A stretch of 64,000 bases of DNA, taken from assembly GCA_965228785.1 (NCBI GenBank), contig CBDDIF010000002.1, positions 1,612,001 to 1,676,000 of the forward strand, written 5' to 3'. The position numbers and the translations under genes were made by a program. Positions 24,751 through 33,810 of this stretch are shown here, one piece after another (the stretch's first letter is position 1; every line of letters begins with the position of its first letter). The notes below the pieces were generated by a model. That model did no database searches and had not been told where the DNA came from. It was given only the letters and a program-made list of their open reading frames with translations. Source of the DNA: Hoeflea_A sp965228785. Lineage in GTDB: Bacteria; Pseudomonadota; Alphaproteobacteria; Rhizobiales; Rhizobiaceae.

Positions 24751-25857
24751 ATGCCCGTGAAACCGAAAATCCTCGTCACAAGTGCCGGCGGCAAGACAGG
24801 CCTGCCGACCGCACTTCAGCTTCTCGAACGCGGCTATCCCGTCCGCGCCTTCCTGCACCGTGACGACCGGCGCGCCTTGCGACTTCGCGAAGCCGGCGCG
24901 GAGATCTTTCTCGGCGACCAGTACGCGCTGGCTGACATGCGCCGCGCCATGCAAGGCATCCAGCGGGCCTATCATTGCGAACCAACGGCACCCAACGGCC
25001 TGCATTTCGGCGCGGTCTTCGCCGTGGCCGCCCGCGAAAGTCGTCTGGAGCATGTGGTCTCGCTCGGCCAATGGCTGGCCGACCCGCACCATCCTTCGCT
25101 GTTCACCCGGGAAGTCTGGCTGAACGACGAGATGCTCGACATGATTCCGGACTGCTCGGTCACCCACATCAATGTCGGCTGGTTCGCAGACAACTATTTC
25201 ATGGTGCTCGAACCGGCAGCGCAACTGGGCCTGCTGACCATGCCTCTGGGTGACGGTTCGGTGAAGAAGAATGCACCACCCTCGAACGAGGATATCGCCG
25301 CCGTCAATGCAGGTGCGCTGATGGATCCGGCCACCCATGCCGGCAAGACATATCGACCAACCGGGCCGGACCTGCTGTCGCCAGATGAGATCGCCGAGAC
25401 GCTTTCGAAGGTGCTTGGACACCGGGTCCGTTACCGCGACATTCCCGAAGCGATGTTCCTGAAGGCCCTAGCGGCGCTGCGGCCGGCCAATTTTTCCGAA
25501 GCCGCCATGACTCAGTTGCGCCTCTACACGGAAGAGTACCGGCGCGGAACATTTGCCGTCGGCGGTCCAACTGATGCTGTCGAACGGGTCGGTGGCAGGT
25601 CACCGGAGCCCTTTGAGGCCATCGCCCGGCGTGTGACCGCACAAAGGCCGGAGGCGGTTCGCTCGCTGCGCAACAGGGTAACCGCGTTGGTCAACTTCGC
25701 CAGGATCCTGGTCACTGCGAAGCCCGATGTCGGCGCCATAGAGCAACGGCGCGGGCATGTGACGCTAAAGGCCCCGGTTTTCGCCCAGGACAGCGGCGAA
25801 TGGCGTCATGGCCACGATCCGGCCCACGGTGCGGCAGTGCTGCGTCCGGTGGCCTGA
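24751..25857 (+). CDS. NmrA-like NAD(P)-binding protein
   Basis: 368-residue atypical SDR of the NmrA/HSCARG type. The N-terminal Rossmann motif is ILVTSAGGKTGLPTALQLLE, a variant of GxxGxxG, followed by VVSLGQWLADPHHPSL. There is no SDR Tyr-x3-Lys catalytic pair in the usual place, so it may sense NAD(P)(H) or act as a divergent reductase. The C-terminal 70 residues (from about 300) are extra compared with short NmrA proteins. The start at 24751 has a strong GGAGGACAGCA. It heads a plus-strand group with DUF1330 and PaiB-like genes and faces the HxlR regulator. Confidence 0.8.
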   Translation: MPVKPKILVTSAGGKTGLPTALQLLERGYPVRAFLHRDDRRALRLREAGAEIFLGDQYALADMRRAMQGIQRAYHCEPTAPNGLHFGAVFAVAARESRLEHVVSLGQWLADPHHPSLFTREVWLNDEMLDMIPDCSVTHINVGWFADNYFMVLEPAAQLGLLTMPLGDGSVKKNAPPSNEDIAAVNAGALMDPATHAGKTYRPTGPDLLSPDEIAETLSKVLGHRVRYRDIPEAMFLKALAALRPANFSEAAMTQLRLYTEEYRRGTFAVGGPTDAVERVGGRSPEPFEAIARRVTAQRPEAVRSLRNRVTALVNFARILVTAKPDVGAIEQRRGHVTLKAPVFAQDSGEWRHGHDPAHGAAVLRPVA

Positions 25858-25885
25858 CCTCCCAACCCAAAGAAAGGAAGATGAC

Positions 25886-26179
25886 ATGAGTGCCTTGATG
25901 ATTTCCCGTATAAGGCTGAAAGATCGCGAGAAATTCGAACGCTATCTGGAAGCGAACCGCTCGCTGGTCGGGCCGCGCGGTGCTGAGCTTCTTTTCAGTG
26001 GCCGTGCGGTGCGAACCCTGAACGGCGATGAGGACGACCGCAGCCTGGTTGTGGTGGTTCGTTTTCCGGACGCCGACAAGATCGACGATTGGTTCGACTC
26101 GTTGGAATATCGCCCTTTGGCGGTGCTGCGCGAGGAAGCCGCCGATATGCACATGACGAGCTACATATCGGTTGACTGA
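25886..26179 (+). CDS. DUF1330-family protein
   Basis: 97-residue protein of the DUF1330 (dimeric alpha/beta barrel, ferredoxin-like) family, with the typical ISRIRLKDREKFERYLEANR, AELLFSGRAVRTLNGDEDDR and LVVVVRFPDADKIDDWFDS. Members are small cytoplasmic proteins of unknown biochemical role, often linked to oxidative or aromatic metabolism. The start at 25886 follows AGGAAG. It is 28 bp after the NmrA-like gene and just before a PaiB-like gene, so the three are probably one transcript. A second DUF1330 gene lies at 34924-35214. Confidence 0.88.
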   Translation: MSALMISRIRLKDREKFERYLEANRSLVGPRGAELLFSGRAVRTLNGDEDDRSLVVVVRFPDADKIDDWFDSLEYRPLAVLREEAADMHMTSYISVD

Positions 26180-26264
26180 CACCACTTCAGACCTTCTCCT
26201 GAAGGGAACCGGCGGTCCGGGTCTGTCAGACCTGGATCGTTTCGACGCAATGGAAAGGCCCGCC

Positions 26265-26891
26265 ATGTACCTGCATCCGGTTTTCAAGATCGATATCGAC
26301 GAGGCGCTGCCCTTGCTGGAGGAACGGTCCTTCGGACTGCTCATCGTTCCGACCACCGATGCGCCCTTCGGCGTTCACGTGCCGTTTCTCATCGACGGAA
26401 CACCCGAGACTGGCCTTCGCATCGCCCTTCATGTCGCCCGCGCCAATCCCATCCACACCCATATCGGCGACGGCTGCCAGGCGCTGCTCGCCTGCAGCGG
26501 CCCCGATGCCTATGTCAGCCCGGACTGGTACGGCAGCGCCGATCAAGTGCCGAGCTGGCTCTACACCGCTGTTCATGTGACAGGCACGGCGCGCGTCGCA
26601 GACAGGGATACACACCTGGCGCATGTCGATCGGTTGGCGGCCAAATTCGAGGCGCAGTTGGCGCCGAAGAAACCCTGGACCAGCGACAAGATGGACGAGA
26701 CGAAACGCCGGAAAATGCTGACGGCCATCGTCGCCATCACCCTCGACGTTGAAGATATCCACGGGCAGAAAAAACTGATCCAGCACAAGAGCGAAGCCGA
26801 ACAACGTGGCGCTGCCGCCGGAATGGCTGGTCGAGGCGATGCATCATCGGCGGCGATTGCCGAACTGATCGAAGCCAGCCTCAGGGATTGA
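26265..26891 (+). CDS. PaiB-like FMN-binding protein
   Basis: 208-residue protein of the FMN-binding negative regulator (PaiB, split-barrel flavin-binding) family. Evidence includes the start MYLHPVFKI, LLIVPTTDAPFGVHVPFLID, IHTHIGDGCQALLACSGPDA and the conserved SPDWYGSADQVPSWLYTAVH. In Bacillus, PaiB affects sporulation and degradative enzymes, but most relatives are probably flavin-dependent enzymes. I start it at 26265, with GGAAAGG six bases upstream; an ATG at 26250 and a TTG near 26172 are alternatives. It is third in the NmrA-DUF1330-PaiB group and overlaps the convergent DUF1194 gene by 11 bp at its 3' end. Confidence 0.85.
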   Translation: MYLHPVFKIDIDEALPLLEERSFGLLIVPTTDAPFGVHVPFLIDGTPETGLRIALHVARANPIHTHIGDGCQALLACSGPDAYVSPDWYGSADQVPSWLYTAVHVTGTARVADRDTHLAHVDRLAAKFEAQLAPKKPWTSDKMDETKRRKMLTAIVAITLDVEDIHGQKKLIQHKSEAEQRGAAAGMAGRGDASSAAIAELIEASLRD

Positions 26892-27693
26892 AGAAGTCGC
26901 CCTGGAAGCGCTGCCAGATCTTCTCACCGATCATGCAATCGTAGAAAGATTGCTGGACCGGTTGCGCCGATGCCCGATGCACCGGCAGGTCGGTACCGGC
27001 CAGCTCCAGCACCAGCTTGCGACGCACGGCTTCGGGAAACGCCTCCCAATCCAGGACCGGAATGACGAACGAACGCGGGCCACCGATGACACAATTCTTG
27101 TAGTACTCGTCGAGGTCTTCCAGATGGAACTGCGAGCCCATGCCCTCTCGGGTCATCAACGGCAGACCGTTGATGGTGATGCCTTCGGCAATAGTTGCAT
27201 CGCGCGCGGGAAGCACCGGGCGGCCTTGGTTGTTTGGACCGTCGCCGGACACGTCGATCACCTTGCGGTACGAGGTGTAGCCGTTGTTGTGAATGCTGTT
27301 TCGGGCATAGTCGAGGGCACCGGAGATCGATGTGCGCCTGAGTGCCGGATCGAAATGCGCCGTCAGTTGGGCGGCGATAACCTGCATATCTTCACGGCTG
27401 CCGACCATCGTCCAGTCGACGATGACGCGCTGCGACTGGGCGCCAGCCCATTCCACGTAGGTGAGCGCAACGCGCCCGAGCAAGCCATCTCGGATCGCCT
27501 GAACCACCGGATCACTGACAAGCGCCTCGGCGTAGCCGCGCCGCTGGATCTCCAGTTCCCGCGGCGTCATGGAACGGGATGCGTCCACCGCCAGAAAGAG
27601 CTGCAGATCGACCTCGATATCGTCGCCCAGAGCCGCACTTGATGCAGCCAGCAACGGTATCAGGATCGCACCGATTGACAGAAGCCACCGCAT
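26881..27693 (-). CDS. DUF1194 protein, exported von Willebrand factor A-like
   Basis: 270-residue protein with an N-terminal signal peptide (MRWLLSIGAILIPLLAASSA) and a DUF1194/vWA-like body. The metal-ion-dependent adhesion motif DxSxS is present as DASRS, and DVSGDGPNNQGRP provides the later conserved Asp segment. Family members are periplasmic or secreted proteins of unknown function, common in rhizobia, and presumably bind a partner through the MIDAS metal. The start at 27693 is chosen because the signal peptide begins there. It is on the same strand as the betaine importer, 101 bp downstream of it, and could be a read-through gene; a functional link is not evident. Confidence 0.85.
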   Translation of the reverse strand: MRWLLSIGAILIPLLAASSAALGDDIEVDLQLFLAVDASRSMTPRELEIQRRGYAEALVSDPVVQAIRDGLLGRVALTYVEWAGAQSQRVIVDWTMVGSREDMQVIAAQLTAHFDPALRRTSISGALDYARNSIHNNGYTSYRKVIDVSGDGPNNQGRPVLPARDATIAEGITINGLPLMTREGMGSQFHLEDLDEYYKNCVIGGPRSFVIPVLDWEAFPEAVRRKLVLELAGTDLPVHRASAQPVQQSFYDCMIGEKIWQRFQGDFFNP

Positions 27694-27794
27694 GGTTCCC
27701 GAACCTCCCGCTGTCAAAGATTCCGCTCAACTCTATGGTAGCGCAGATCCGTGCGAAGGGAACCGTGTCAGTTAATTCCGACTGACGAACCTCC

Positions 27795-29300
27795 TCAGCG
27801 AGCGCCCTTGCCGGCGACGATGCGGTCAAGGATCAAGGCACAGAACAGAATGGCGATACCGGCCAGGATGCCTTGCCCTTCTGAAGCGAATTGCAGTGCC
27901 TCAAGCACATCCTCGCCCAGTCCTTTGGCGCCGATCAGCGAGGCGACAACAACCATGGCCAGGGAGAGCAGGATCGTCTGGTTGACACCTGCCATGATGG
28001 TGCGGGCGGCGAGCGGAAGATCCACCTTGAACAGCAGGTAAGCCGGCGTCGCACCGAAAGCGAGTGCCGCTTCGCGTGCAGCATGCGGTACCTGTTGCAA
28101 TCCCAGCACCGTCAGCCGGATGACCGGCGGCGAACCGAAGATCAGCGTTGCGACGATGGCTGCCGGTTTCCCGGCGCCGAAAAACGCAATCACCGGAATC
28201 AGATAGACGAAGGACGGCATGGACTGCATGAAATCGAGGACTGGCCTGACGGCGGCATAGACCCGCGGCTTGCGGGCGCAGAAAATACCCATCGGGATGC
28301 CCAGCGTGATCGACACCATGGCAGCGGCACCCAGCAGCGATATGGTCGTCATCGCCTTCTCCCAGAAGCCGAGCACGCCGAGATAGGCCAGCGCCGCAAG
28401 AGCAAAAATCGCCACTCGCGGCCCACCGGTCAGCCAGGCCAACATACCAACGACCAGGATGATGACTGGCCATGGGGTGCCGACAAACACCGTTTCCAGA
28501 CCGTCGAGCAACGAGCGGATTCCAAGCGTGATGGAATTGAAGAACTCGGCACCTGAACTCTTGGCCCATTCAAATCCGGCCTTGATCCAGTCGGCCGTGT
28601 CGATGCGGATGCTCTTGTCTGTCGGGAAGTCAAGCAGCATCGGAAAAAGGTCGGGCCGGGCAAAGCGCACGGATGAAAGACCGGCTACCGCCAGAAAGAT
28701 CACCGTCGCCACGCCCACACGGGCGGGAGACAGCCCGGTGGCCAGCGACGGGTCCGAACGCCAACGGGTGAACCGCGTTTCCAGGGTCCAGTTGGCGAGC
28801 AGGCCGGCAACGATCTTGGCGGCTACAACGATGGCGACTCCGAAGGCCACCAGCATGAATGCGTCGCCCGATGCCGCTTCGGCCCTGACGAGCGCATCAT
28901 CGAGCGCAACCTGCAGCGAATTGGCGGCTCGCTGCAACGAATCCAGCGCGCTGGAGCCGGATTGCTTGGCCTGCTCGATTTGCTCGAGGCGCGTCGCGAG
29001 GGTCTTGCGGATCGCCTCGGCGCGTTGCAACTGGTCCTGTCCCAGATCGCCGATGGCGCCACGGAATAGTTGGATGTAGCCGAAAGTCTCGACCAACAGG
29101 AAGATCAGGAACCATGACCACAGCCCGCGGGCTCCAAACCAGATCGGGCTGGCGATGGCGGCGATGGGGTTGAAGGTGATCCGATAGCCACGCGCCTCGC
29201 TGAGATAGGCGAATTGGCGGCTGTAATAGTCTGCATTTGTCCCGGCAAAGCGCTCGACCAGTTTGTTGATGGGACTCGTTTCTGCCGGCACGTCAGACAT
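27795..29300 (-). CDS. Glycine betaine/proline-type ABC permease with long N-terminal domain
   Basis: 501-residue inner-membrane permease, longer than the roughly 350 residues of E. coli ProW. Residues 1-70 lead into a membrane segment (GLWSWFLIFLLVETFGYIQL), then a helical, coiled-coil-like stretch (about 85-140, rich in Gln, Leu and Ala heptads) and further membrane segments. The BPD_transp_1 permease domain occupies about 290-490, with the EAA-like loop PHAAREAALAFGATPAYLLF. It is the last gene of the DUF1989-GcvT / binding protein / ATPase / permease operon. Its start overlaps the ATPase gene by 8 bp. It should import a quaternary amine such as glycine betaine or choline. Confidence 0.9.
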   Translation of the reverse strand: MSDVPAETSPINKLVERFAGTNADYYSRQFAYLSEARGYRITFNPIAAIASPIWFGARGLWSWFLIFLLVETFGYIQLFRGAIGDLGQDQLQRAEAIRKTLATRLEQIEQAKQSGSSALDSLQRAANSLQVALDDALVRAEAASGDAFMLVAFGVAIVVAAKIVAGLLANWTLETRFTRWRSDPSLATGLSPARVGVATVIFLAVAGLSSVRFARPDLFPMLLDFPTDKSIRIDTADWIKAGFEWAKSSGAEFFNSITLGIRSLLDGLETVFVGTPWPVIILVVGMLAWLTGGPRVAIFALAALAYLGVLGFWEKAMTTISLLGAAAMVSITLGIPMGIFCARKPRVYAAVRPVLDFMQSMPSFVYLIPVIAFFGAGKPAAIVATLIFGSPPVIRLTVLGLQQVPHAAREAALAFGATPAYLLFKVDLPLAARTIMAGVNQTILLSLAMVVVASLIGAKGLGEDVLEALQFASEGQGILAGIAILFCALILDRIVAGKGAR

Positions 29301-30375
29301 CGGTCGTTTCCTCGGTTTTGCGTCCGCCCTGGATCGCGCGCATCAACGCTGTACGGTCGACAATGCCCACCGCCTCGCCGTCATTGTCGGCAATCAGGAT
29401 CGGACCGTCGGTCTCGACGGCGACATCGATCAGGCCGTTGAGGTCGGTCTCGGGCGTTGCACGGGCAGCGTTCTCGCCAACCGAGCCATTGTGCTGTTCG
29501 TAGGCAGCCACAGGCTGCATGATGGAATGCGCGAACACCAGATCGAGCTTCGAGATGCCGGCGACGAAATCTGCGACATAATCATCGGCCGGGTTCATCA
29601 CGATGTCCTCGGGCGTGCCGACCTGGACGATGCGCCCGTCCTTCATGATAGCAATTCGTCGGCCGATCCGGATCGCCTCGTCGAGATCGTGAGTGATGAA
29701 GATCGTCGTCTTGTGAAGCGACGCCGACAGATCCATGAACTGGTCCTGCAATTGCCGGCGGATAAGCGGGTCGAGCGCTGAAAACGGCTCGTCCATCAGC
29801 AGGATGTCCGGGTTGCTGGCGAGCGCCCGGGCAAGTCCGACGCGCTGCTGCATGCCGCCGGAAAGCTCGTGGGCGTATTTGTCTTCCCATCCAGTCAGGT
29901 TGACCATGTTGAGCACCCGGTCAGCCTCAGACCATCGTTCACGCTTCGACGCACCGCGGATTTCCAGCGGCATGGCAACGTTGTCGCGCACCGTGCGATG
30001 CGGCATCAGGCCAAAATTCTGGAACACCATGGCGACCTTGCGGTTGCGCAGGTCGCGCAGTTCCGCATCGTTCATGCCCATGACGTCGACCCCGTCGATC
30101 AGGATCTCTCCGGCGGTCGGTTCGAGCAATCGGTTGACGTGGCGCACGAGGGTCGACTTGCCGGAACCCGAAAGCCCCATGATGCAGAAAATCTCGCCCT
30201 CTTCGATCTCGAAGCTCGCGTCGGCGACACCGACGACGCAATTGAACTCTTCCAGCACCTCGGCCTTGCTCAAGCCGCGGTCATGGATCGCCTGGAGGGC
30301 GGCCTTGCCCTTGTCACCAAAAATCTTCCAGACATTTTTGGCAACGATCGGCTGTTTGTCGGCATCAGCTTTCAC
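29293..30375 (-). CDS. Glycine betaine/proline-type ABC ATPase (ProV-like)
   Basis: 360-residue ATPase of the quaternary-amine family. Walker A is GLSGSGKST and the signature LSGGMQQRVGLARALA is followed by the Walker B ILLMDEPFSALDPL. A short C-terminal CBS-like region (LIADNDGEAVGIVDRTALMR) is typical of OpuA/ProV, where it senses ionic strength. The N-terminal extension NVWKIFGDKGKAAL is also typical of the family. The start is a GTG at 30375 with GAAGGGAC about eight bases upstream. It overlaps the permease gene by 8 bp and is separated from the binding-protein gene by a GC-rich hairpin. Confidence 0.93.
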   Translation of the reverse strand: MKADADKQPIVAKNVWKIFGDKGKAALQAIHDRGLSKAEVLEEFNCVVGVADASFEIEEGEIFCIMGLSGSGKSTLVRHVNRLLEPTAGEILIDGVDVMGMNDAELRDLRNRKVAMVFQNFGLMPHRTVRDNVAMPLEIRGASKRERWSEADRVLNMVNLTGWEDKYAHELSGGMQQRVGLARALASNPDILLMDEPFSALDPLIRRQLQDQFMDLSASLHKTTIFITHDLDEAIRIGRRIAIMKDGRIVQVGTPEDIVMNPADDYVADFVAGISKLDLVFAHSIMQPVAAYEQHNGSVGENAARATPETDLNGLIDVAVETDGPILIADNDGEAVGIVDRTALMRAIQGGRKTEETTDV

Positions 30376-30399
30376 GTTATCAGTCCCTTCAAAGGGGGT

Positions 30400-30424
30400 G
30401 CGGGCGGCGTTTTCATCCGCCCGC
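30400..30424 (-). other. GC-rich stem-loop after the betaine-binding protein gene
   Basis: GCGGGCGG-N9-CCGCCCGC: an 8-bp perfect stem in the gap between the binding-protein stop (30435) and the ATPase start (30375). It is in the same position relative to a binding-protein gene as the hairpin at 3737-3759. Lack of a T-run argues against strong termination; mRNA stabilisation or partial attenuation is more likely. Confidence 0.55.
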
Positions 30425-30434
30425 GTTTGGGAGG

Positions 30435-31403
30435 CTATTTGATCCCGAGCCAGGCGTCGACGGTCTTGCCGTTGGCCGAAACCCAGTCGCGGGCGACATC
30501 AGCAGCATCCTTGCCGTTAACGACGACCTCGAAGGTCAGCTTTGAAACATCGTCGGCGCTCAGATCGACATTGGCCAGCAACTTGGCTGCCTCTGGCGAG
30601 CGCTCTTCCAGCGACTTGGAATGGGCGATGCGCACAGATTTGACGGTGTCGCCGCTGGTGATCGAAGACTTGTCGTACCAGTCGGCATCGGCGTCAGGCT
30701 GGATGATCGTATAATTGGCCGGATCGTGCGGCGGCTCTTCCAGCATGGTGACGTCGTAGAGCGCGTGCACGTAGTGCGGCTTGTAGCAATAGAACACGGC
30801 ACCCTTCTCCCGGCCGACCAGGTCCTTCAGCTTTGAATAGAACACCGTCTCGTCCTCGGTGCCGGGCTCCAGGAAGGTTTCGATGCCGTAGTCGCGCGCC
30901 TTGACCTTGTGCACATTGGTCGAGGCCCAGCCGGATGCACCGATCCAGATCTCGCCCATGCCGTCGCCGTCACTGTCGAACAGCGCCTGGGCGTCGGGTG
31001 TCGCCAGATCGAACACCGTCTTGATGTTGTGCTTGTCGGCCATGAAGGTCGGAACGCAGAAGCCGGACCGGCCTTCATAAGCGCCGCTCGACAGACCAAC
31101 AGTGCCTTTGCTGTCGACATACTCGTCAGTCAGGCTTTTCTGGTTCGGCAGCCAAACGTCTGGATGCACATCAATATCACCACGGCCTCCATCCATGGCC
31201 GCGAATATCACCGGATTGGTACCCGGTACCAGCTCCGCCTCGCCGCCGAGTTTTTCTTCGATCACCACTTTCAGCACATTGGCGATGATTTTCGCACCCG
31301 GCCAGCTTGGCTCGCCGATCATCACCTTGTCGGCGGCCGATGCACCGGACATTGCGAAACCGGTCGTCAGTGCGAAGACCGTTCCCATCAGCAATTTCTT
31401 CAT
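30435..31403 (-). CDS. Periplasmic quaternary-amine (glycine betaine-type) binding protein
   Basis: 322-residue OpuAC/ProX-type substrate-binding protein. It has a Sec signal peptide (MKKLLMGTVFALTTGFAMSG, cleavage after ASA). The mature protein has VMIGEPSWPGAKIIANVLKV, the DIDVHPDVWLPNQ motif, and aromatic residues (several Trp and Tyr) of the kind that form the cation-pi box for trimethylammonium groups. The start at 31403 follows GGAG seven bases upstream; a longer in-frame reading would run into the upstream gene. It lies 41 bp after the DUF1989-GcvT gene and before the ATPase. The ligand could be glycine betaine, choline, carnitine or a related methylated amine. Confidence 0.92.
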   Translation of the reverse strand: MKKLLMGTVFALTTGFAMSGASAADKVMIGEPSWPGAKIIANVLKVVIEEKLGGEAELVPGTNPVIFAAMDGGRGDIDVHPDVWLPNQKSLTDEYVDSKGTVGLSSGAYEGRSGFCVPTFMADKHNIKTVFDLATPDAQALFDSDGDGMGEIWIGASGWASTNVHKVKARDYGIETFLEPGTEDETVFYSKLKDLVGREKGAVFYCYKPHYVHALYDVTMLEEPPHDPANYTIIQPDADADWYDKSSITSGDTVKSVRIAHSKSLEERSPEAAKLLANVDLSADDVSKLTFEVVVNGKDAADVARDWVSANGKTVDAWLGIK

Positions 31404-31444
31404 GTCAGTTCTCCGTGTTTCACTCTGGTTGTCTTTTCTTCTTG

Positions 31445-33772
31445 TCAGGTGCGGGCGCGTTCCCGTTTCGGATCGTAGAACGGAATGTCGCAAACCCGCG
31501 CCGGAAGCCTCTTTATGTGGCCGTCGAGGCACCCGACCTCGAGGTCGGTATCCGCATCGGCAAACTCTACTGCAAGACGCGCCATGGCGATGGCGGACTG
31601 GAACATCGGCGATCGCACGGCACTGGTCACTTCGCCCACCTGCAGCGCATCGCTGAATACCGGCGCCCCATGCTCAGGCACTTCATTGCCGCGAAACTGC
31701 AAACCGACCAACTTGCGCCGAGGCGCACCGCCATTGCGCTCCAGCGCTGCGCGGCCGACAAAATCGCCCTTGGCCATGTCGACTGCAAAGCCAAGCCCGG
31801 CCTCGTGGGCATCGACGCCAGGCAGGAACTCGTGGCCCGACGCCATCAGCCCGGCCTCTACCCGCAAAATCTCCAACGCATCACTACCCATCGGTTGCAG
31901 TCCGAGATCACCACCAGCATCCATCAGGGCGTCCCAGACCACCAGGCTGTCGGCTTCGCTGCAAAAAATCTCGTAGCCGAGTTCGCCGGTGTAACCGGTG
32001 CGGCTGAGCATGAAGGACCGCCCCTGCCGGTCGCCGAGCCGTGCCACGGTGAAGCCGAACCAGCGTACGTTGTCCAGCGAAGGCTGATGCGGCTGGATGA
32101 AGGCCACGCGTTTCATCAGCTCGCGACTGTTGGGTCCCTGGACGGCTAGATTGGGCATGGCGGACCCCAATGCCTTGATCCAGACCCGCAGACCCCTCTC
32201 CTCAGCGACGCGCTTGAGCTGCCAGGCGCTTTCCTCGGAGCCGCAGCACCAGCGAAATGCCTCCTGGTTGAGGCGAAACAGAGTGCCGTCGTCAATCACC
32301 GAGCCGGTCTCCGACAGCATCAGCGCATAAACCGCCCGATTGGCGGAGAGTTTTGCAATGTTCCTCGACAGGCAGGCCTGCAACAGGGTTTCAGCATCGG
32401 GGCCGAGCACGTCATATTTGCGCAGGGACGACATGTCCTGCACGGTGACGGCACTGCGGCAGGCCCAGTATTCGGAGATTGTGCGGGTCGACTCGTAGCT
32501 GCTGGGCAGCCAGAGATCACGCGCCACGGCAAAGCTCTTGGTCAGCGCGCTGGTGCGCGCATGGAATGCCGAATTGACGGTCATACTGGCCTCACTTTCG
32601 GCAAACGGCCGGTGAGCGACTGCGTGGACCAACGGTCGCTCAGGCTTGTAGATACGCACATGGATGTCTGTCGGGTTCCAGCCATTGATGGGATCGACGT
32701 CGTCCGGACAGGCGGTCGACACGCAGACAAGATCGGTCAGCGCCTGCAGCGCGACATGGTCGCCGGGGCGTGACCAGGCCTCGCCCGCCTGCAATCGGTT
32801 GTCGGCCGGTGATATCGCCGAATTGAAGAAAAAGTTGATCGCGGGCCATGCGGCGCGCCGCGCGATCCCGAACGGTTCGTAGGCCTCCGAGATGTTGTCG
32901 GAACAATTCAGGTGCCCCGGAAATCCGCGTTCCTCATAGCCACGGGCCGTGCAGGCCAGCGCGAAGGTATCATGGCGGCCGACGGTGTCCTGCGCCAATG
33001 CCAAAAGGGGAACCATCTCCTGGTCGTAGAACTTGTCGAACAGTCCAGGTGCCGGATAGGCGCCCGCCACCAGGGTACGGGTGACGGTCGAGTCGATGAA
33101 TCGCTCGATGCCTTTGTCCAGTGCGCCTGCGCGCATGGCCATAAAGTCCGAACACTGCCGGCCTTCAACATCAATGACTTGAACGTAGTCGCCCTTGCGC
33201 AAGTGGTAGGCCCGCGCAGTTCCGGAATCGACCCGGAATTCCTCGCGAACAGCACCGACCGGATCCGGTAACGGTCGCTCGCCCCTGGCAGCAGGAGAAA
33301 TCTCGACCGTGACCGAACCGCCGCCGCCCCCCTCCAGGGTGCTTTGATCAAGCGGCACCAGAACCCAGAAATCCATGCGACTTTCGGCCCGAGCCACAAA
33401 ACGCTCGCCGGCCGGCGTGGTTTCATCGAAGATCGGGATACGGGCGACTGGTTTGTCCGACCCTCCAGAGGCCATCATCCATGCGTCGATTTCGCCGCGG
33501 TCTATTCCTGTCGGAAGGCCGGCTTCACAGGTCGAGCCCGACTGGCCGAGTGCAGGGGTCGCGTCGTCACCGCGTTCATCGAAGGCGCAGATCCAGATCC
33601 GGCTACCGCCATCGTCGCTGATGAGGGTCACGAGATCGCCGGCCAACAATTCGATACGCTTTGCGCGACCGCAGGAGACCTGGTATCGCCGCCGGCCGTC
33701 GGCGGTCGATATACCGGGGTAGCGAACCCCGTCGGAGACCAGTCCACCCAGTCTTGGCGCGAAAAAGTGCAT
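31445..33772 (-). CDS. DUF1989-GcvT fusion protein (aminomethyltransferase family)
   Basis: 775-residue fusion. Residues about 1-170 resemble a degenerate DUF1989 copy (RIELLAGDLVTLISDDGGSR). Residues about 180-395 are a full DUF1989 domain with its Cys/Asp motifs (GRQCSDFMAM, GHLNCSDN, DDVDPINGWNPTDIHVRIY). From about 400 to the end is a GcvT/aminomethyltransferase domain (LRKYDVLGPDAETLLQACLS, SRTGYTGELGYEIF, KGDFVGRAAL). GcvT-type domains transfer one-carbon units to tetrahydrofolate; DUF1989 proteins include carboxyguanidine deiminase subunits. As first gene of a betaine-type import operon under a LacI regulator, it probably acts on the imported methylated or amidine compound. The ATG at 33772 is preferred to a TTG eight codons earlier. 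Confidence 0.85.
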   Translation of the reverse strand: MHFFAPRLGGLVSDGVRYPGISTADGRRRYQVSCGRAKRIELLAGDLVTLISDDGGSRIWICAFDERGDDATPALGQSGSTCEAGLPTGIDRGEIDAWMMASGGSDKPVARIPIFDETTPAGERFVARAESRMDFWVLVPLDQSTLEGGGGGSVTVEISPAARGERPLPDPVGAVREEFRVDSGTARAYHLRKGDYVQVIDVEGRQCSDFMAMRAGALDKGIERFIDSTVTRTLVAGAYPAPGLFDKFYDQEMVPLLALAQDTVGRHDTFALACTARGYEERGFPGHLNCSDNISEAYEPFGIARRAAWPAINFFFNSAISPADNRLQAGEAWSRPGDHVALQALTDLVCVSTACPDDVDPINGWNPTDIHVRIYKPERPLVHAVAHRPFAESEASMTVNSAFHARTSALTKSFAVARDLWLPSSYESTRTISEYWACRSAVTVQDMSSLRKYDVLGPDAETLLQACLSRNIAKLSANRAVYALMLSETGSVIDDGTLFRLNQEAFRWCCGSEESAWQLKRVAEERGLRVWIKALGSAMPNLAVQGPNSRELMKRVAFIQPHQPSLDNVRWFGFTVARLGDRQGRSFMLSRTGYTGELGYEIFCSEADSLVVWDALMDAGGDLGLQPMGSDALEILRVEAGLMASGHEFLPGVDAHEAGLGFAVDMAKGDFVGRAALERNGGAPRRKLVGLQFRGNEVPEHGAPVFSDALQVGEVTSAVRSPMFQSAIAMARLAVEFADADTDLEVGCLDGHIKRLPARVCDIPFYDPKRERART

Positions 33773-33810
33773 CGTCCGTGCCTGCTCCCGTAGCAATACG
33801 CAAATTCAAC

